Positions 11,048 to 23,100 of a DNA stretch of 64,000 bases are shown here, in pieces. The notes below the pieces were generated by a model. That model was given only the letters and a program-made list of their open reading frames with translations. It ran no database searches and was not told where the DNA came from. The number at the start of each line of letters is the position of its first letter. The stretch's first letter is position 1. Source of the stretch: Cymbomonas tetramitiformis. Its lineage: Eukaryota; Chlorophyta; Pyramimonadophyceae; Pyramimonadales; Pyramimonadaceae. A program made the position numbers and the translations under genes. The stretch is taken from positions 18,983-82,982 of the forward strand of contig LGRX02024772.1 of assembly GCA_001247695.2 (NCBI GenBank). The letters are read 5' to 3'.

Positions 11048-11119
11048 TTATCGATAGTCCAGATGGTAAGCCGTCGCTCTTCAGAGCTCGCGGTCATGGG
11101 TTCGAATCCCATTAAAGGT
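11048..11119 (+). tRNA. tRNA-like sequence with pol III A and B boxes (pseudo-tRNA)
   Basis: TAGTCCAGATGG fits an A box and GGTTCGAATCC is a consensus B box inside a perfect T-arm (ATGGG/CCCAT). The acceptor ends (TTATCGA and TAAAGGT) do not pair, and no regular anticodon arm forms. This is therefore a tRNA relic or SINE head rather than a working tRNA. It lies within the CACTA element, upstream of the minus-strand gene. Confidence 0.35.
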
Positions 11120-11174
11120 TTACGGTGAACAGCTGGGATGTGCGCACATCCCTCCTGTTCACTGTATCACCTTT
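11113..11174. repeat. Long interrupted hairpin next to the tRNA-like sequence
   Basis: TAAAGGT, GGTGAACAG and GGGATGTGC are followed in mirrored order by GCACATCCC, CTGTTCAC and ACCTTTA, so about 25 base pairs can form across 62 bases with small internal loops. Confidence 0.6.
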
Positions 11175-13253
11175 AGCCATTTTGAGTTTCGATTTCTGGA
11201 AAAATCGAACGGTCTTCGTTAATTTACCAGCCGATTACTTGTGCATGTGCACTATAGGAACCCTTGGATGTTTCATTTTGACTACCAGAAAAATCTGACG
11301 GTCTTCGTTAATTCCACACCCTGGGATCGGGTCGATAGCAAAAAACGCTGACGTTCACGGGACTGTTCCTTTTTTGGAGCAAATCCTTCTACAGAATTCG
11401 TCGCAGCTCTATTTTTAGAAATTTCCCGTAAGATGTGCATAATTGACGGTAGAAAACAATTTTTCTGCATTTTTCACGTCGCTGCATATCAAAAACATCG
11501 GGGCCAAACATATGTCCACTTTTCAAAAAAACAGAAAATTTTCCGAAATTTTGTTTTTTGGGCTTTTTACACAAAAAACAGCCAAGTGTTAAGCTTTGAA
11601 ATAAGAGGCTTCACTTTGGAATTCCAGGGGCATGGAATTTCTCAAGTGGGAGCAAATGTCCCATTCCAATGGACTTCCAAGGGCTTGGATAAACCCCCAG
11701 AAGTGGACCTAGTCGATTTTTACTAAAAAAGTTCCATGCCATTGGTTTAAGTGGGCCAAATGGTTACTATCCCGAGATCCTTGTGGGAGGACCTAGAACG
11801 CTCTAGATCCTCCCACAAGGATCACTTTTTCAATAATTTATTTAGGCACCCCACGAGCTTTCTACAAGTCAACGCCAAGGAATACTTTCCACATGGGACC
11901 TATACAAAGTAGTATGGTGCGTGGTTCGACGAGAGTCCATCATATATGCTCCTAGCTAATACATTTATAGCATGTCCCAACCAAATTTTGAACTGCTGCG
12001 TTTTTTAAAGCTTCAAAAACGGGATGTATCTTCCACATTTTTTTGCCAATCGTGTATCGATCCTTTGCCACTATATACATGATATATCTCAAGGTATGCA
12101 GGTATATTAATCATGTTTGGGTCAAACTACGACTTGGGTCATGTATATTGGACACATCACACGAACGCGGTCACATGGGTAAGATATACACACTCCTTAA
12201 GTATGGGGACAATTTCGCATTTTGGGCGTAAGTCTTGGTCCATTTTAAGCTTTGAGGCTAGATCTTTGCCTTGGTGAGTACTTCAGTACTTTAATATGAC
12301 TTCAAAGTCTCCTTGGGATTTTTTGGGGATTTTTTGAACGTTTAGAACTACCGCTAGAGGTTCTAGAATACGATTTTCAGACCCTGATTATGATGGAAAT
12401 ATTGAATTTCGACGGTACTACACGATGTCATGCGCATATGCGGCGATTAATACGGCTAGTATGATATTAAAGGGCTTACAAAATTAATTTTGGTGATACC
12501 CTCGAGGGTTAACAACATACGCACTAACCCGAGCTCGTGTAACAAGGCCTAGAGTTGTCGGTACCCTAGATCCTTGTGGTAGGATCTAGCATTTTGATTA
12601 AAATTCTGTGAAAGCACCCACCCAAACCACGCTAAGATTAAAGGTCAAACCATCGACATTTCAAGCAAACCAATGTTATAGATAATTCAAAAGGTTCATA
12701 AATATTGCCCCAAAGCATATGCCGGGCCAAGAAATACGTCATACAACGTCGCCATGCCCATTTGCGCTAGATCCTTGTGGGAGGATCTGGATTAAGGATA
12801 GTAGCCACAAACCGTTGGAATATTGGTCCTTAGGTGATTTTTGCAATCCTCAAAACGTTCTAAATAACTTTGTGCGATTCCAATGCTTCACTTTGGAATT
12901 CCAGAGGCATGGAATTTTTCAAGTGGGAGCAAATGTCCCATTCCAATGGACTTCCAAGCCTCTGGATTAATCCCCAGAAGTGGACCTAGTCGATTTTTAA
13001 GATGGCTTTTCCAAACCGATGGACACCGTAATCCCTGGCCTGTCCGGGCGCCCGGATTGTGCCTAAAAACGTAGAAACCCTGATGTAAAGGTGACAAACC
13101 GGACTTTTGCCGAATGTTGAAGGTATTTAATTCCGACCGCCCGGAACTACGTTCCCACGCGCCGGACCATGGGTCCGGGCGCCCGGAATGCATCTGAAAA
13201 CCTTACAAGTCCGGTCAGACAACTCACACTTCTTACATGGATTCGCAGGAATA
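11175..13253. other. Non-coding interior of the CACTA element with a 112-bp direct repeat
   Basis: No gene is seen between the two divergent genes. A module of about 112 bp (TCACTTTGGAATTCCAG...) occurs at 11610-11722 and again at 12888-12999. GATCCTTGTGGGAGGATCTAG, partly palindromic, recurs near 11780-11820, 12570-12590 and 12770-12790. The right end (13010-13200) carries TCC-N8-GGA palindromes just upstream of the transposase start and may serve as its promoter region. Confidence 0.6.
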
Positions 13254-16200
13254 ATGGCTAGGCAAAGGCGTGGACTAGCTCGAAACGAGAACGCGGAAGG
13301 CACTCCATGCCCATGCGATCAATGCAGACTCCGATTTTGCTACTCCAAAAAACAGATTAGGCGGCATTTGATCCTACATCCGCCCGTCGCACGCCTCTCC
13401 AATGACCGAGATCATGAAGAAAACGACTCTCTTGACGGTGCCGAAAGTGTGAATGATGACGGTGAGACGGATCCACCATCAGAGACGGACGAAGAGGAAG
13501 AACACGAGGATGACACATATCTTCATGACCATGCCGAACGGATGCTCCGGAAGATCCGTGAAAACTTCTTCAGCCCGATTGAGTATGCATCGTCCGACTC
13601 GGTGAGTTCTAAATCCCGTCCAAGCCGTTGGAACCATTGTTTAACAATATCCAAGCCCCGTCCAAGCCTTTGGAACAACCTTGGATTCCCCCACGAAGAA
13701 GAGTCCAAGCATCGTCCAAGCCTTTGGAACACCTTTAGAGCCATCACTGTAAGCCAGATTCTTACATCGCATCTTATTAGTTCAGGATTGCTGGGTTGAT
13801 GGGAGTGGATGCCCGCCGTATTCTAGGAGGAGGAAAGTGATGCGCGCGAGCAACGTGAAAACGACCGAACAAGGGACCCGGAATTCATCATGGTAAGTTC
13901 AATACGCACAGATTGAATGCCTTCCGAAAACTGCACTATATCACTATTCCAAGTCATTGGAACGGTGCGTCCTTACGTGTGGAACCCCTCTGGACCAAAA
14001 TCAATCAGATGCTGTGTGACTAAATTGCAGGAGGGAGAAAATGTGCATGACAAATCGACTACCCTTGCAAACCGCTTCATACTGGATCTACTTGAGGCCC
14101 ACTCCAACCATAACTCGACCCAGGCGTACTTTGACACAATCCTGGAAATTCTGCGACGTCGAGTATGCGGCTTGGAGGTCGACGATGAATCAATCTCGAC
14201 CGATGACGAGGTAGCACTACCTCATACCTACCAAGCGTGCCTGCGGTTTTTCAAGGATTTCCTCATGAAGTACAACGAGATGGATGTGTGCCAGAAGTGC
14301 AATTTTCTTTTCAAAGATCTGCTTCCCGAAGAGGCACCGACGTGTCCGAAATGCAACCACGGCCGGTTCAAGGAGCCATCAATGGTCGATGGCAAGTGGG
14401 AACCCGGAAGGGCCAAGTGCGTTTTCCGCTGGTGGCCGTGGACAAGGATACTGGAGGCCCTTTTCATGGATCCGGTGCAGGCACAGATGGCACGTTCATG
14501 GGAGAAAGTTGACTTGGATGAGCCGATCGTCAGAAGCACTGGAATATTAGGTGAGTAAACACTGTCAATTAGACTGCATGGATTGCCTATTCCGGGCGCC
14601 CGGATTCATGCCTCCACCCGGATGGAACATGCGTCCGGCCGTTTGGATATGTCACAACACCCATTTTGGTTGTCTTGGTATAGTCCAAACGTGTGGACCA
14701 AACGTTCCGGCCGTTTGGAAGTTTGCGGATGTAGATTAACAAAGATAATTGCGAGTAAATCTGCATGGATGGCACGTTCCGGGCGCCCGGAATGGCGTTC
14801 CATCCGTGTGGACTACGACTCTGGTCGTAATGGATATGTTACAACAACCTGTTTTGTTGTCTTAGCATAGTCCGAGCGTGTGGAATACCTAATCCGACCG
14901 GTTGGACTAAGACATGTTAGTGCGGGTGTAGATTCACGAAGCTGGCAGAGGACCATGCTCGAGGACCCGGAGTTCTTCAAGGACAAGCGCAACCTCTCTG
15001 TGGTGTTATGCGCGGACGGCATCGAGAAATTCAAAGATAAACTGGGATCTGTGACACCTATAACCTGCCAAGTGGTGAATTACCCTGCACATCTTCGAGG
15101 CAAAAGCGAGTTCATTGTGCTTTGGGGCATTATTGATGGCAAACCCAAAGATGCCCAACTCTTCTACCACAAGTTCGTGGACGAGATTATTGACATCGAA
15201 AAGAACGGTTGCCGGGTGTACAACGTTATCGAAAACAAGCCTTTCTCCGTTCGAGTCAAGTTGTACAAGGTGCTCGAGGATTATGTCGGATTGACCGAAG
15301 CGGGGAACGTGTATGGAACAAACGCGAGGATGGGATGCTCCAAATGTTGGATTGTCGGGACAACAAAGGCAGAGTCTTGCATGCAGAAGACGATTTACGC
15401 GCAGATGCTACAACAAAATCCAAGTAAGTCTGATCCCTGCTGCATTCTTCCTAGTATGTATTCGGACGGTTGGACAGATTTCAAAATATTTCTGACTGTA
15501 CTTCCAGGCGTCGGGAGCCCCGGTTCCGGCCGGTTGGACCATTATAGGGAAAATATGGAGAGATCAAAGCTAGTAATTCCACACGCCCGGAACCCATGCA
15601 CCCCACGGCCGGACCTGTGTACTCGTGGTTTTACACAATATTCTTTCAACTGTATCGTGTTTTTTATGATGTTTGCAGGTGAAGAGCCAGCGATGAGAAC
15701 GGACAAAGAAGTGAGGGAGTTGCAGCACCTGCACGACGGGATGATCGAAGCGGGTATGCATCCGGAAGTCATTAAGGACAAAATGGCACGGAGTGGGATC
15801 AAAGGATCGAGTGCTTTTACCAAGATTGTGAAGTTTAATTTGCCACGCGACTTGCTCTTCGACGTCATGCACATCTTGTCCAACAACTCCTGCCGGATTA
15901 TGTCAGCGATTCTCGGTGATGACTGGAATTCAAAGTGCCGAAACTTTGCGAGGGCCTATCAGATGCACAGGCCGTGGCTTATTCCTATACCAAGGAGGAA
16001 TGAAAATGACAACCGGAGCCCAGCAGAACGGCTGAGATGTGAGTACACCACCTGTCCAATATAATGATGGTCCAAACCCCTGATAGACGGTGGTGTAAGG
16101 GTTCCAAACGCCCGGAATGCTATTTCCTGAATGAATGTAGATGGTCCACACCCCTGTCACACGTTGGATAACGGGTTCCAAACGCCCGGAATGCTATTTT

Positions 16201-18687
16201 CTGAACGAATGTAGATAATCCACACCCCTGTCACACGTTGGAGGGTGGGTTCCGAACGCCCGGAACGTTTCTTCATGAATGAATTAAGATTGTATAGGTT
16301 TCGTATTGAACCAGGATAGGTTGTGTGCGTGTGTGTGGGATCGATCTCTTGTAGTGAAACCCTCTCCGTGGTCCCCTTCTAAGGAGGCCTTGAAGGAGAT
16401 TATCCCATGGGTAAGAGGGCTCAAGTTTACCCGAGATTCGGGGCCGATTGGGAGGAAGTTTCTGCAAATCAAGGCGGGAACGCAAACTACGCCACGCAAG
16501 TTGAAAGCACATCATGGCGTAGTTGCTATCACAAGTGGACTCATGTCGATTGTCAGCGCGTGGATGAACAGTGATGGCCATGTGCTACAACCGGAATTCG
16601 CTTCCTACGTTGGGAAATATACGACGGTGGTCCGCGAGATTGTGAGCAGAACCATTGATATCGATGTGAGTATAAACACTGCTTACCCCACGTTCCGGGC
16701 GCTTGGAACCGTTTGGAGGCCATAGTCCGGACGTTCGGACCTGCTTCATGTTTGTTGCTCATGTTCATATGCTTCGGATTGGAATCACAATTCCGGGCGG
16801 CCGGACCAACATTGGATCAATGTTCCGGTAGCACGGAACCTATCCATTCAGGCTATACTGATTTATTCCGTTTTGGGCGTGCGGTTCAGCATCATAAAAC
16901 TGGCATGGACGCCTTGAAGACAAGGGTATTGGAAGTCCGTGACATCATGGAAGCTGAGCTCTCGCCTGAGCTTTTCGTCATTGCAACGCACCAGCTCGTT
17001 CATATTCCGGATCAGATGCGTGACGAAGGACCAGTTCCCGATCTTTGGATGTTCGCTCCAGAGAGCTTCTTCGGCGAGCTGAGACGGATCATCAGGACTC
17101 GCTCGCACCCTGTCGCCAGCATGATGAAAGGGGTGGAGTTGAAACGCATGGTAAGTCTGGTACGCGGCTTATACCAGTTGCTACAGGCGAATGGTTCGCC
17201 ACCAACCATTAGCCAACCACGTAGCGAGAACACCGTGTCCCTGATGTTGGCGACCGGCAACGAGAGGAAGGGCAAACTTGTCTACTCGACACCAGGTACT
17301 GTCCAGACTTAAGTGCATATCGTCCAATTTCGGTCCAAGGGTCTGGAAACGTATCATTGAGTAGGGTCCAACCGGTTGGAACTTCCTTGGACCTTTCATT
17401 AGACAAAGCCCAAGCCAATAGGGCTCGTTCCATCCACACCCTTCCGGGCGCCCGGAACCCAGGTTCCGGATTAATTCCGGGCGTTTGGAATTAGATCGTC
17501 AAAAGCACGCATTGTTTAACAAATTTCCGTTTTGCGGTGCGTAGATGATAAGAAGGAGATACAAGCTTGGCTGGCTACAAACGTGGAGTGGTACGGGAAC
17601 ATTGTCAGAGAATTTAATCGTGCTGAAGACCATTACACGAGGTATGCATGTTTGCTTGACCGAAGCTTTTTTTGACTAATCATTCACGTACGCAGTTTAG
17701 TGGTGTTCCCCTCGCCCGGAACTAACGTCCAAGCGCCCGGAACGTTGCCTCCGGGCATTTGGACCATGCAGGAACATTAGACAAAACCGACGTCGCTTGG
17801 CGGCTCGTCGCGGCAGGGGCAGTGGCCCAGGTCAAAACTTGACGAGGCCGATACTTCATCAACCTGAAACCTGGCGCAAGAGCCCCGTCACAGGGGAAGT
17901 CATTCCGTTTACGGAGATGGAAATGAGTTACGCCTTGGCACCACCGAGAATGTGGACAGAGTATGCTTACGTCAAAGTTCGCAATTTTAATTACAGATCG
18001 CTGGAAAGGGACATGAACAAGGCTACTTGTCATCGATATTTCAAGTCTGTCTTTAAAGTCTGGAATGTACAGAAGCAGCAAGAAGACGACCAGGACAGGT
18101 GAGGCATGCCAACTATACATGTTCCAGACGTCTGTATAAGAGTGGAGTGTAGGTTCCGGCCGTTTGGACCATGGTCAAGCTACGTTTCATTAAATCTGTT
18201 TAAATATTCAAAAGTTCGATACGTTCCGGGCGTCCGGAACCATGCTGCCACACGGTTCCGGACGCCCGGACTAATGCGTCCTTGTAGATCTCGATTAGCA
18301 GGTGTTCATGATTCTTTCACTTCTGATGGCAGGTATGGCGAAATTCTGAAGGTCGTCAAGCTTGTCGTGCACACTGACACATATATTCTTGTGAAGTGTA
18401 GATGGTTTCCCCTCGAAGCTGCTCTTTCCGATGCGGTCACGCAAAACATCTACCTGCGCACCGATATGCCATGGGAAACCAAAGATGCATTCATCGAAGC
18501 GAAGGACATCAACAATCAAGTGGTCGTGGCGCCCATTCCATGGAAGCCTTTGCGGCTTGCACGGTATACCGGTAACAAGGTTCCATTAAATATTCGACAT
18601 CGGACAGACGTGCTTGCCGTCGTGCTTGACCGCCACGTCGATTTTGTCGGCGACATCGGCGATAGTAGTTCTGATGACGAAGATTAG
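13254..18687 (+). CDS. CACTA (EnSpm) TNP2-type transposase, 10 exons
   Basis: My splice model has phase-consistent GT-AG exons 13254-13601, 13827-13892, 14031-14550, 14932-15423, 15679-16038, 16298-16665, 16890-17295, 17545-17641, 17772-18098 and 18333-18687. They total 3339 nt (1112 residues). Exon 1 holds a Cys/His cluster (CPCDQC...H...H) like the transposase-associated domain of plant CACTA proteins, then an acidic stretch. Exon 3 has a C-x2-C/C-x2-C zinc-ribbon-like pair. Exons 4-5 carry the TNP2 core with CADGIE and FDVMH. Exon 7 matches the DUF4218-type block (GPVPDLWMFAPESFFGELRR). Exon 10 matches DUF4216 (RYGEILKVVKLVV...VKCRWF). The start is the ATG preceding the Cys/His cluster; an earlier in-frame ATG exists at 13188. 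The protein would cut and join the TIR ends. No disabling mutation is visible. Confidence 0.85.
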
Positions 18688-19865
18688 TTAACTTATTGCC
18701 TCGCTCGAGGCGGTAGTGTATCGGTCTCGTTGAGCTCCACGTGCTGCCAAGTCAGAACCTACCAGTTGTAATACTGTAATATATAACATGCATTGTACAG
18801 ATAATACTAACTTACCTGGAGTTCCAAAGGGGTTCCGAAGGCTTGGATGCGCCTTGGAATCCATCAAACGCAAGTTCCGAAGCGGTTCCAAACCATTGGA
18901 CTAAGCCTGGACCCCATAAGATATCACTTCCATAATCGTTCCAAAGGCTTGGACGGTCTTGAACTGCACGTAGCAAGAATGATCGGTCCAGAGAATTATC
19001 GTTCTATATGTCAAGCACTTGCTCATAGCGTTCCGCTCTCAGATCGGGAAGTTCCAAGGGCTTGGAATTTCGGAACACGCTCCCGTGTTGCCCAGAGACT
19101 GGGCCTATGGGGTTCCAAGGGCTTGGAATCTTTTGAAACCCACGCTCGTGCTGCGCAGAGACCGGTCCTATGGGGTTCCAAGCCGTGGAGCCTCCGGGCT
19201 CGAGCTTCATTCCTCGTACTAACAAGGTCCAAGGGCTTGGAATCTTTTGAAACCCACGCCCGTGCTGCGCAGAGACCGATCCTATGGGGTTCCAAGCCGT
19301 TGAGCCTCCGGGTTTGAGCTTCATTCCTCGTACTAACAAGGTCCAAGGGCTTGGAATCTTTTGAAACCCTCGCACGTGCTGCGCTGAGACCGGTCCAATG
19401 GGGTTCCAAGCCGTTGAGCCTCCGGGTTCGAGCTTCATTACTCGTACTAGCAAGTTCCAAAGGCTTGGAATCTTTTGAAACCACGCCCGTGCTGCGCGGA
19501 GACCGGTCCAATGGGGTTCCAAGCCGTTGAACCTCCGATTTCAGACTGCCGACCTCAGACTGGAAAGTTCCAAAGGCTTGGAATTGTCTAAAATGAATTC
19601 CAAACCGTTGGAACCGCCTTGGACCGACGACTTCGGTCATACGTAATCCGAGGACATAGGTCCAACGGCTTGGAATCGACCAGGACCCATTGGACTAACA
19701 AATTTTGGTCCAGCCCCTTGGAACCCCGTAGGACCGTCGGCTTGGAACCCCATAGGACTCCTAGGGAAAAACCCAAAGCTTCACCTTGTAATTCCCGGCG
19801 GTTTCCAAAGGCTTGTAATTTTACCAAATATTTTCAGGACGGTTCCGGGCGCCCGGAATGGTGCC
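18688..19865. repeat. Right subterminal repeats of the CACTA element (114-bp tandem array)
   Basis: Units starting TCCAAGGGCTTGGAATCTTTTG lie at 19114, 19228, 19342 and 19456, an exact 114-bp period. They are flanked by further TCC-N8-GGA palindromes up to the TIR. Since 114 is divisible by three, two overlapping minus-strand frames stay open across the array, but these are artefacts. The unit differs in length and sequence from the left 152-bp unit and shares only the palindromic motif. Confidence 0.85.
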
Positions 19866-19900
19866 GTCCAAGCCTTTGGAATAATCCCTATTTTGTAGGG
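19866..19900. repeat. Right TIR of the CACTA element
   Basis: Reverse complement of the left TIR with two mismatches, followed immediately by the TCT duplication. Confidence 0.9.
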
Positions 19901-20102
19901 TCTGCGCCATCTTCTCGTGTCGCCCATAACGGCGTTTGAAGTCGCAGGGGTTTTCGGGGTCGCAAGACTTCAGGGTGGTGATAGGCGCGTTGGTCCAGAA
20001 GTGGGTGGGTTTCTTGTAGGGCATACCATACTTACAATACGTAGCTAGATGCGGAGGTGGCAACCCTTGCATGCATCGGCGAGTGTGTAACCCATGAGGA
20101 GC
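19901..20102 (-). pseudogene. Element A pol, cytosine methyltransferase segment between a stop codon and the CACTA insertion
   Basis: This segment continues the methyltransferase after an in-frame TGA at 20103-20105: GLHTRRCM, then HLATYCKYGMPYKKPTHFWTN, which aligns with HLVTYCKYGTAYRKPTHIWTN in element B. The CACTA element breaks it at the right TSD (19901-19903). The coding remains in phase with the C-terminal fragment at 7294-7625. Confidence 0.85.
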
Positions 20103-23100
20103 TCAGCCACGCGGGTTCTCGATGAAGTAGAAGCTCGGCTGGAGGTACTTGATGATCTCCAGCGTTCTCCGCACTTGCCTGTCAGCACCACGCAAGTTTC
20201 GTATCCCTACCGTTTTGGCTTGGCTGTACTCCGTGCATGGAGGGCTCGCCCAAATGACGTCAAAGTGCTTGAGCGAGAACTGCCGATAGTCCCAGTGCAG
20301 GATGTTTTCGCAGTGAGTGGGCTTCCATCGGTTCTGGATGTCCACCGAGACTACCTCACACCCAGGAAACTGCTTGCTGAACTGTCGTTCGACGGAGCCT
20401 GTGCCACAAAACAACACCAAGATCCGTATTGGGCGTCGAGACGGTTGTAGGCGTGCTGCTCCTCGACCAGGTCCTTGGGATGGCATGAAACTAGTGGGCG
20501 ACACCGTCGCGAATGTGCCCACCTCGTCGTCGGCTCGTTCTTCCGGGATCCACGCCATTCCGTCCGCCTGTAACTCTTCAGGATCCGTCAACCATATCGC
20601 TCCTGCTGACTCCTCGCGTTTGCGAGTGACTCTGCTCTTTTCACGTTCTTGCCTCTTGGCCTCGACCTTCTCGAACTCCTGAAGAGCGCGGTTAGGTATC
20701 CCTTTTCGGCCAACTCCATCGAACTCGAGGTCCTCGCGAGTTTTCCATTCATTCTCGGAGCGCGGCATACCTACCCATTTGACCATGTACTCCGTCCATG
20801 TCCGCCCGCTACGTCTCCTCGTGCGTGACCTCTCAATGCACTCCACCGCCATCTCCTTACGACCGCTTACGTCCACAGGGGGATGCGGAATCTCCGCACT
20901 CCTGTCCGCGAACTTGTCCTGGCCCGACTCCACCGGGGCGAGTCTATCCACGGTGAAGACGTCGTGCACCTTCCACTGTGGTGGTAGCTTCAGGCGGTAA
21001 GCCGCGGGGGCCCCTCGGTCCTCGGGGGCGAGCTCCATCTGCCGATCGCTGTGGAAGGCCTCCAGTACCTCCATCGGGCCCAGGCGCTTCTTCAGCAACT
21101 TCTTGTGTAGGCCCCGATCCCCGGGCTGGGTGAGATGCGTGGCGTCCACCCACACCATGTCACCCACACCATGGTACCGGCGAGCGCGATGGCGAGCGTC
21201 ATACTGGGCCACTTGCTGCTGCTGAGCTACCAGCAACCTATCGCGAGCAGTCTGCAACTGCTGAACAAACTGCCGGGCGGTCTCGTGGGCCGTGCCTTTC
21301 TTCACGACGTCCCCTCTCCCCCCCTTGGCGCGGCCCCTACGAGAGGCCAACGCAGCTTCTACGAAGAAGTCGAGCTGCGACGCTGGGGCATGCCCATAGC
21401 AAAGCTCGAAGGGTGTGAATCCGGTAACCGCGGACCTGGAGTCGTTAATGGCGTACTCCACCGGGGTGCACCACAAATCCCAGTCTGTCTGGTTTGCGTC
21501 AACGTAGGCGCGCAACATGCGCTCCACCGTGTGGTTTGTGTGCTCCGCTTGGCCGTCCCCTTGTGGATGGTACGGCGTGGTGGAGGCCACCTGCACCCCC
21601 ATAAGGCGATGCAACTCCATATGAACGGCGTCACGGAAGCGAGAGTCCCTGTCACAAATGATCTTCATAGGAGCACCGTGCAGTCGCCAAACATGGTCGA
21701 AGTACATTCGTGCCACTTGCTCAGCGGAACTGTCAGAGTACAGCATGGGGACCACGTGCACCATCTTGGACAACTTGTCCGTGAACGTGGCGAAGGCGTC
21801 GTAGCCCCGCTCCGTGCGCGGCAGTCCTGTGACGAAGTCAATGCTCACCACCTGCCACAGCCTGACCGGGACCTGGAGGGGGTTCAGCTGGCCATCCGGA
21901 TAGCTGTTCCTCGGGCGGGTCTGCTGGCATATCAAACACGAGCGGGTCCAGTCGGTGACGTCTTTGTTCATGCGGGACCACCAGAACCGCCGCAATATCC
22001 GAGCAAGAGTCTTATCTCGCCCGGTGTGTCCCGCCGCGGGAGACTCGTGCGCTTCACGCATGACTATCTCTCGAAGGGGAGAGTCGGACGACAACACCAG
22101 TTGGTAGCGTCCCTCCGCGATGCGCCAGATCATGTCGTCAACCATACGGAAGGTGTCCGTGCGCTGGTGCGGGGCGGCTAAAAGTTCTTCCTTTAACATC
22201 GTGAGGTAAGGGCTACGTTCGTACTCCGCGCGTAGTGCTTTCACGAACTGGCACGCCTTCAGTGGTCCTTTGGCTGCGCGCGCCTTGGCCGCTGGCCCCG
22301 ACGTGACCATAGGCTCGCTTGCACCTTGAGCTGCGGGCGCACGGGCACTCTTCGCTCGAGGCCGAATCCGGCTCGCCGCTGGCGCCCACACCAGCAGCAC
22401 GGGCCACCGCAGCGCTGGTCGGCCTCCATCTGGTGACTCAAACAAGCATGTAGGGTGACCCTTGGCATCCTTGAGGTCGAACACCTTGACCACGTGCAGG
22501 CCGTACTTGGGCTGGATAAGGGTGCGCCAGGACGCGTCGTCATAGTCCGGCAGTAGGAACATCGCCGACGTGTTCTCTGGGTCGGCGCGCCACTCAGCCA
22601 TAAAGTGGCGTAGGATCCTCTCAATGAGGTTGCTATCCTTGGTGTAGGGGGGGTTGCACCAGACGTGCTTTCCCCGCCATTGCTGCTTGAGGCACTCCGT
22701 CCAATAGGTGTCCACCTGGCGGTTGACGCCCATGGAGTCACAACACGCGTCCACGTCGAACGGGCCGTACTGCGCTGAGATCTCTTCGAACTTCTCCTTT
22801 ACCAGTTTCCAGTCCTGCCGGTCTACCACGTTATTGTAGTGGGAGCTTGACGCGGGAGGGGAACTTTGTTTGCTGGGAGGGGAAGGACTAAGGGGAGTTG
22901 AGGGGGTTGGAGAGGGGGCTTGCTCCGGTTGCGAGCGAGAGCGAGTAGTGACGCCAGCAAGGGTGGCTTCATGCAAGGCGCGCTCCGCGGTGTGCAACGT
23001 CTCAGCTGCGTCTTCCCACAGGTCGGGGGTTTCCACCCAGGTGAGCCCATTCAGATGAGTGAGCTCCCCAACGACCAGCGGAGGGCTGACCGGAGGTACA

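Larger units (their letters stand above)
7629..19900 (+). mobile_element. CACTA/EnSpm-like DNA transposon inserted in element A
   Basis: A 12,272-bp element bounded by 35-bp terminal inverted repeats beginning CCCTACAAAATA (7629-7663 and 19866-19900, two mismatches). The 3-bp duplication TCT lies at 7626-7628 and 19901-19903. A 3-bp TSD, long subterminal palindromic repeats and a TNP2-type transposase (13254-18687) are the hallmarks of the CACTA superfamily. The terminus reads CCCTAC rather than the usual CACTA/CACTG, so it is a variant lineage. A second gene on the minus strand (8989-10776) is probably the accessory DNA-binding protein. Both TIRs and the transposase reading frame look intact, so the element may be autonomous. 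Confidence 0.9.

Noticed and set aside
10590..11057. Plus-strand ORF of 155 codons in the CACTA element
   Set aside because: Antisense to exon 1 of the second CACTA gene; hydrophobic and compositionally a shadow of Lys/Glu-rich coding sequence.
19004..19640. Overlapping minus-strand ORFs with 38-residue repeats
   Set aside because: Artefact of the 114-bp subterminal array of the CACTA element.
7629..19900. Treating the 12.3-kb interruption of pol as a giant intron
   Set aside because: TIRs, a 3-bp duplication and a complete transposase show that it is a transposon, and the ends are not GT-AG on the pol strand.
21135..22181. Long plus-strand open frame (348 codons) opposite element A pol
   Set aside because: It lies antisense to the integrase and methyltransferase region, where conserved motifs fix the minus frame. 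Its translation has no domain and its codon bias mirrors the opposite strand.
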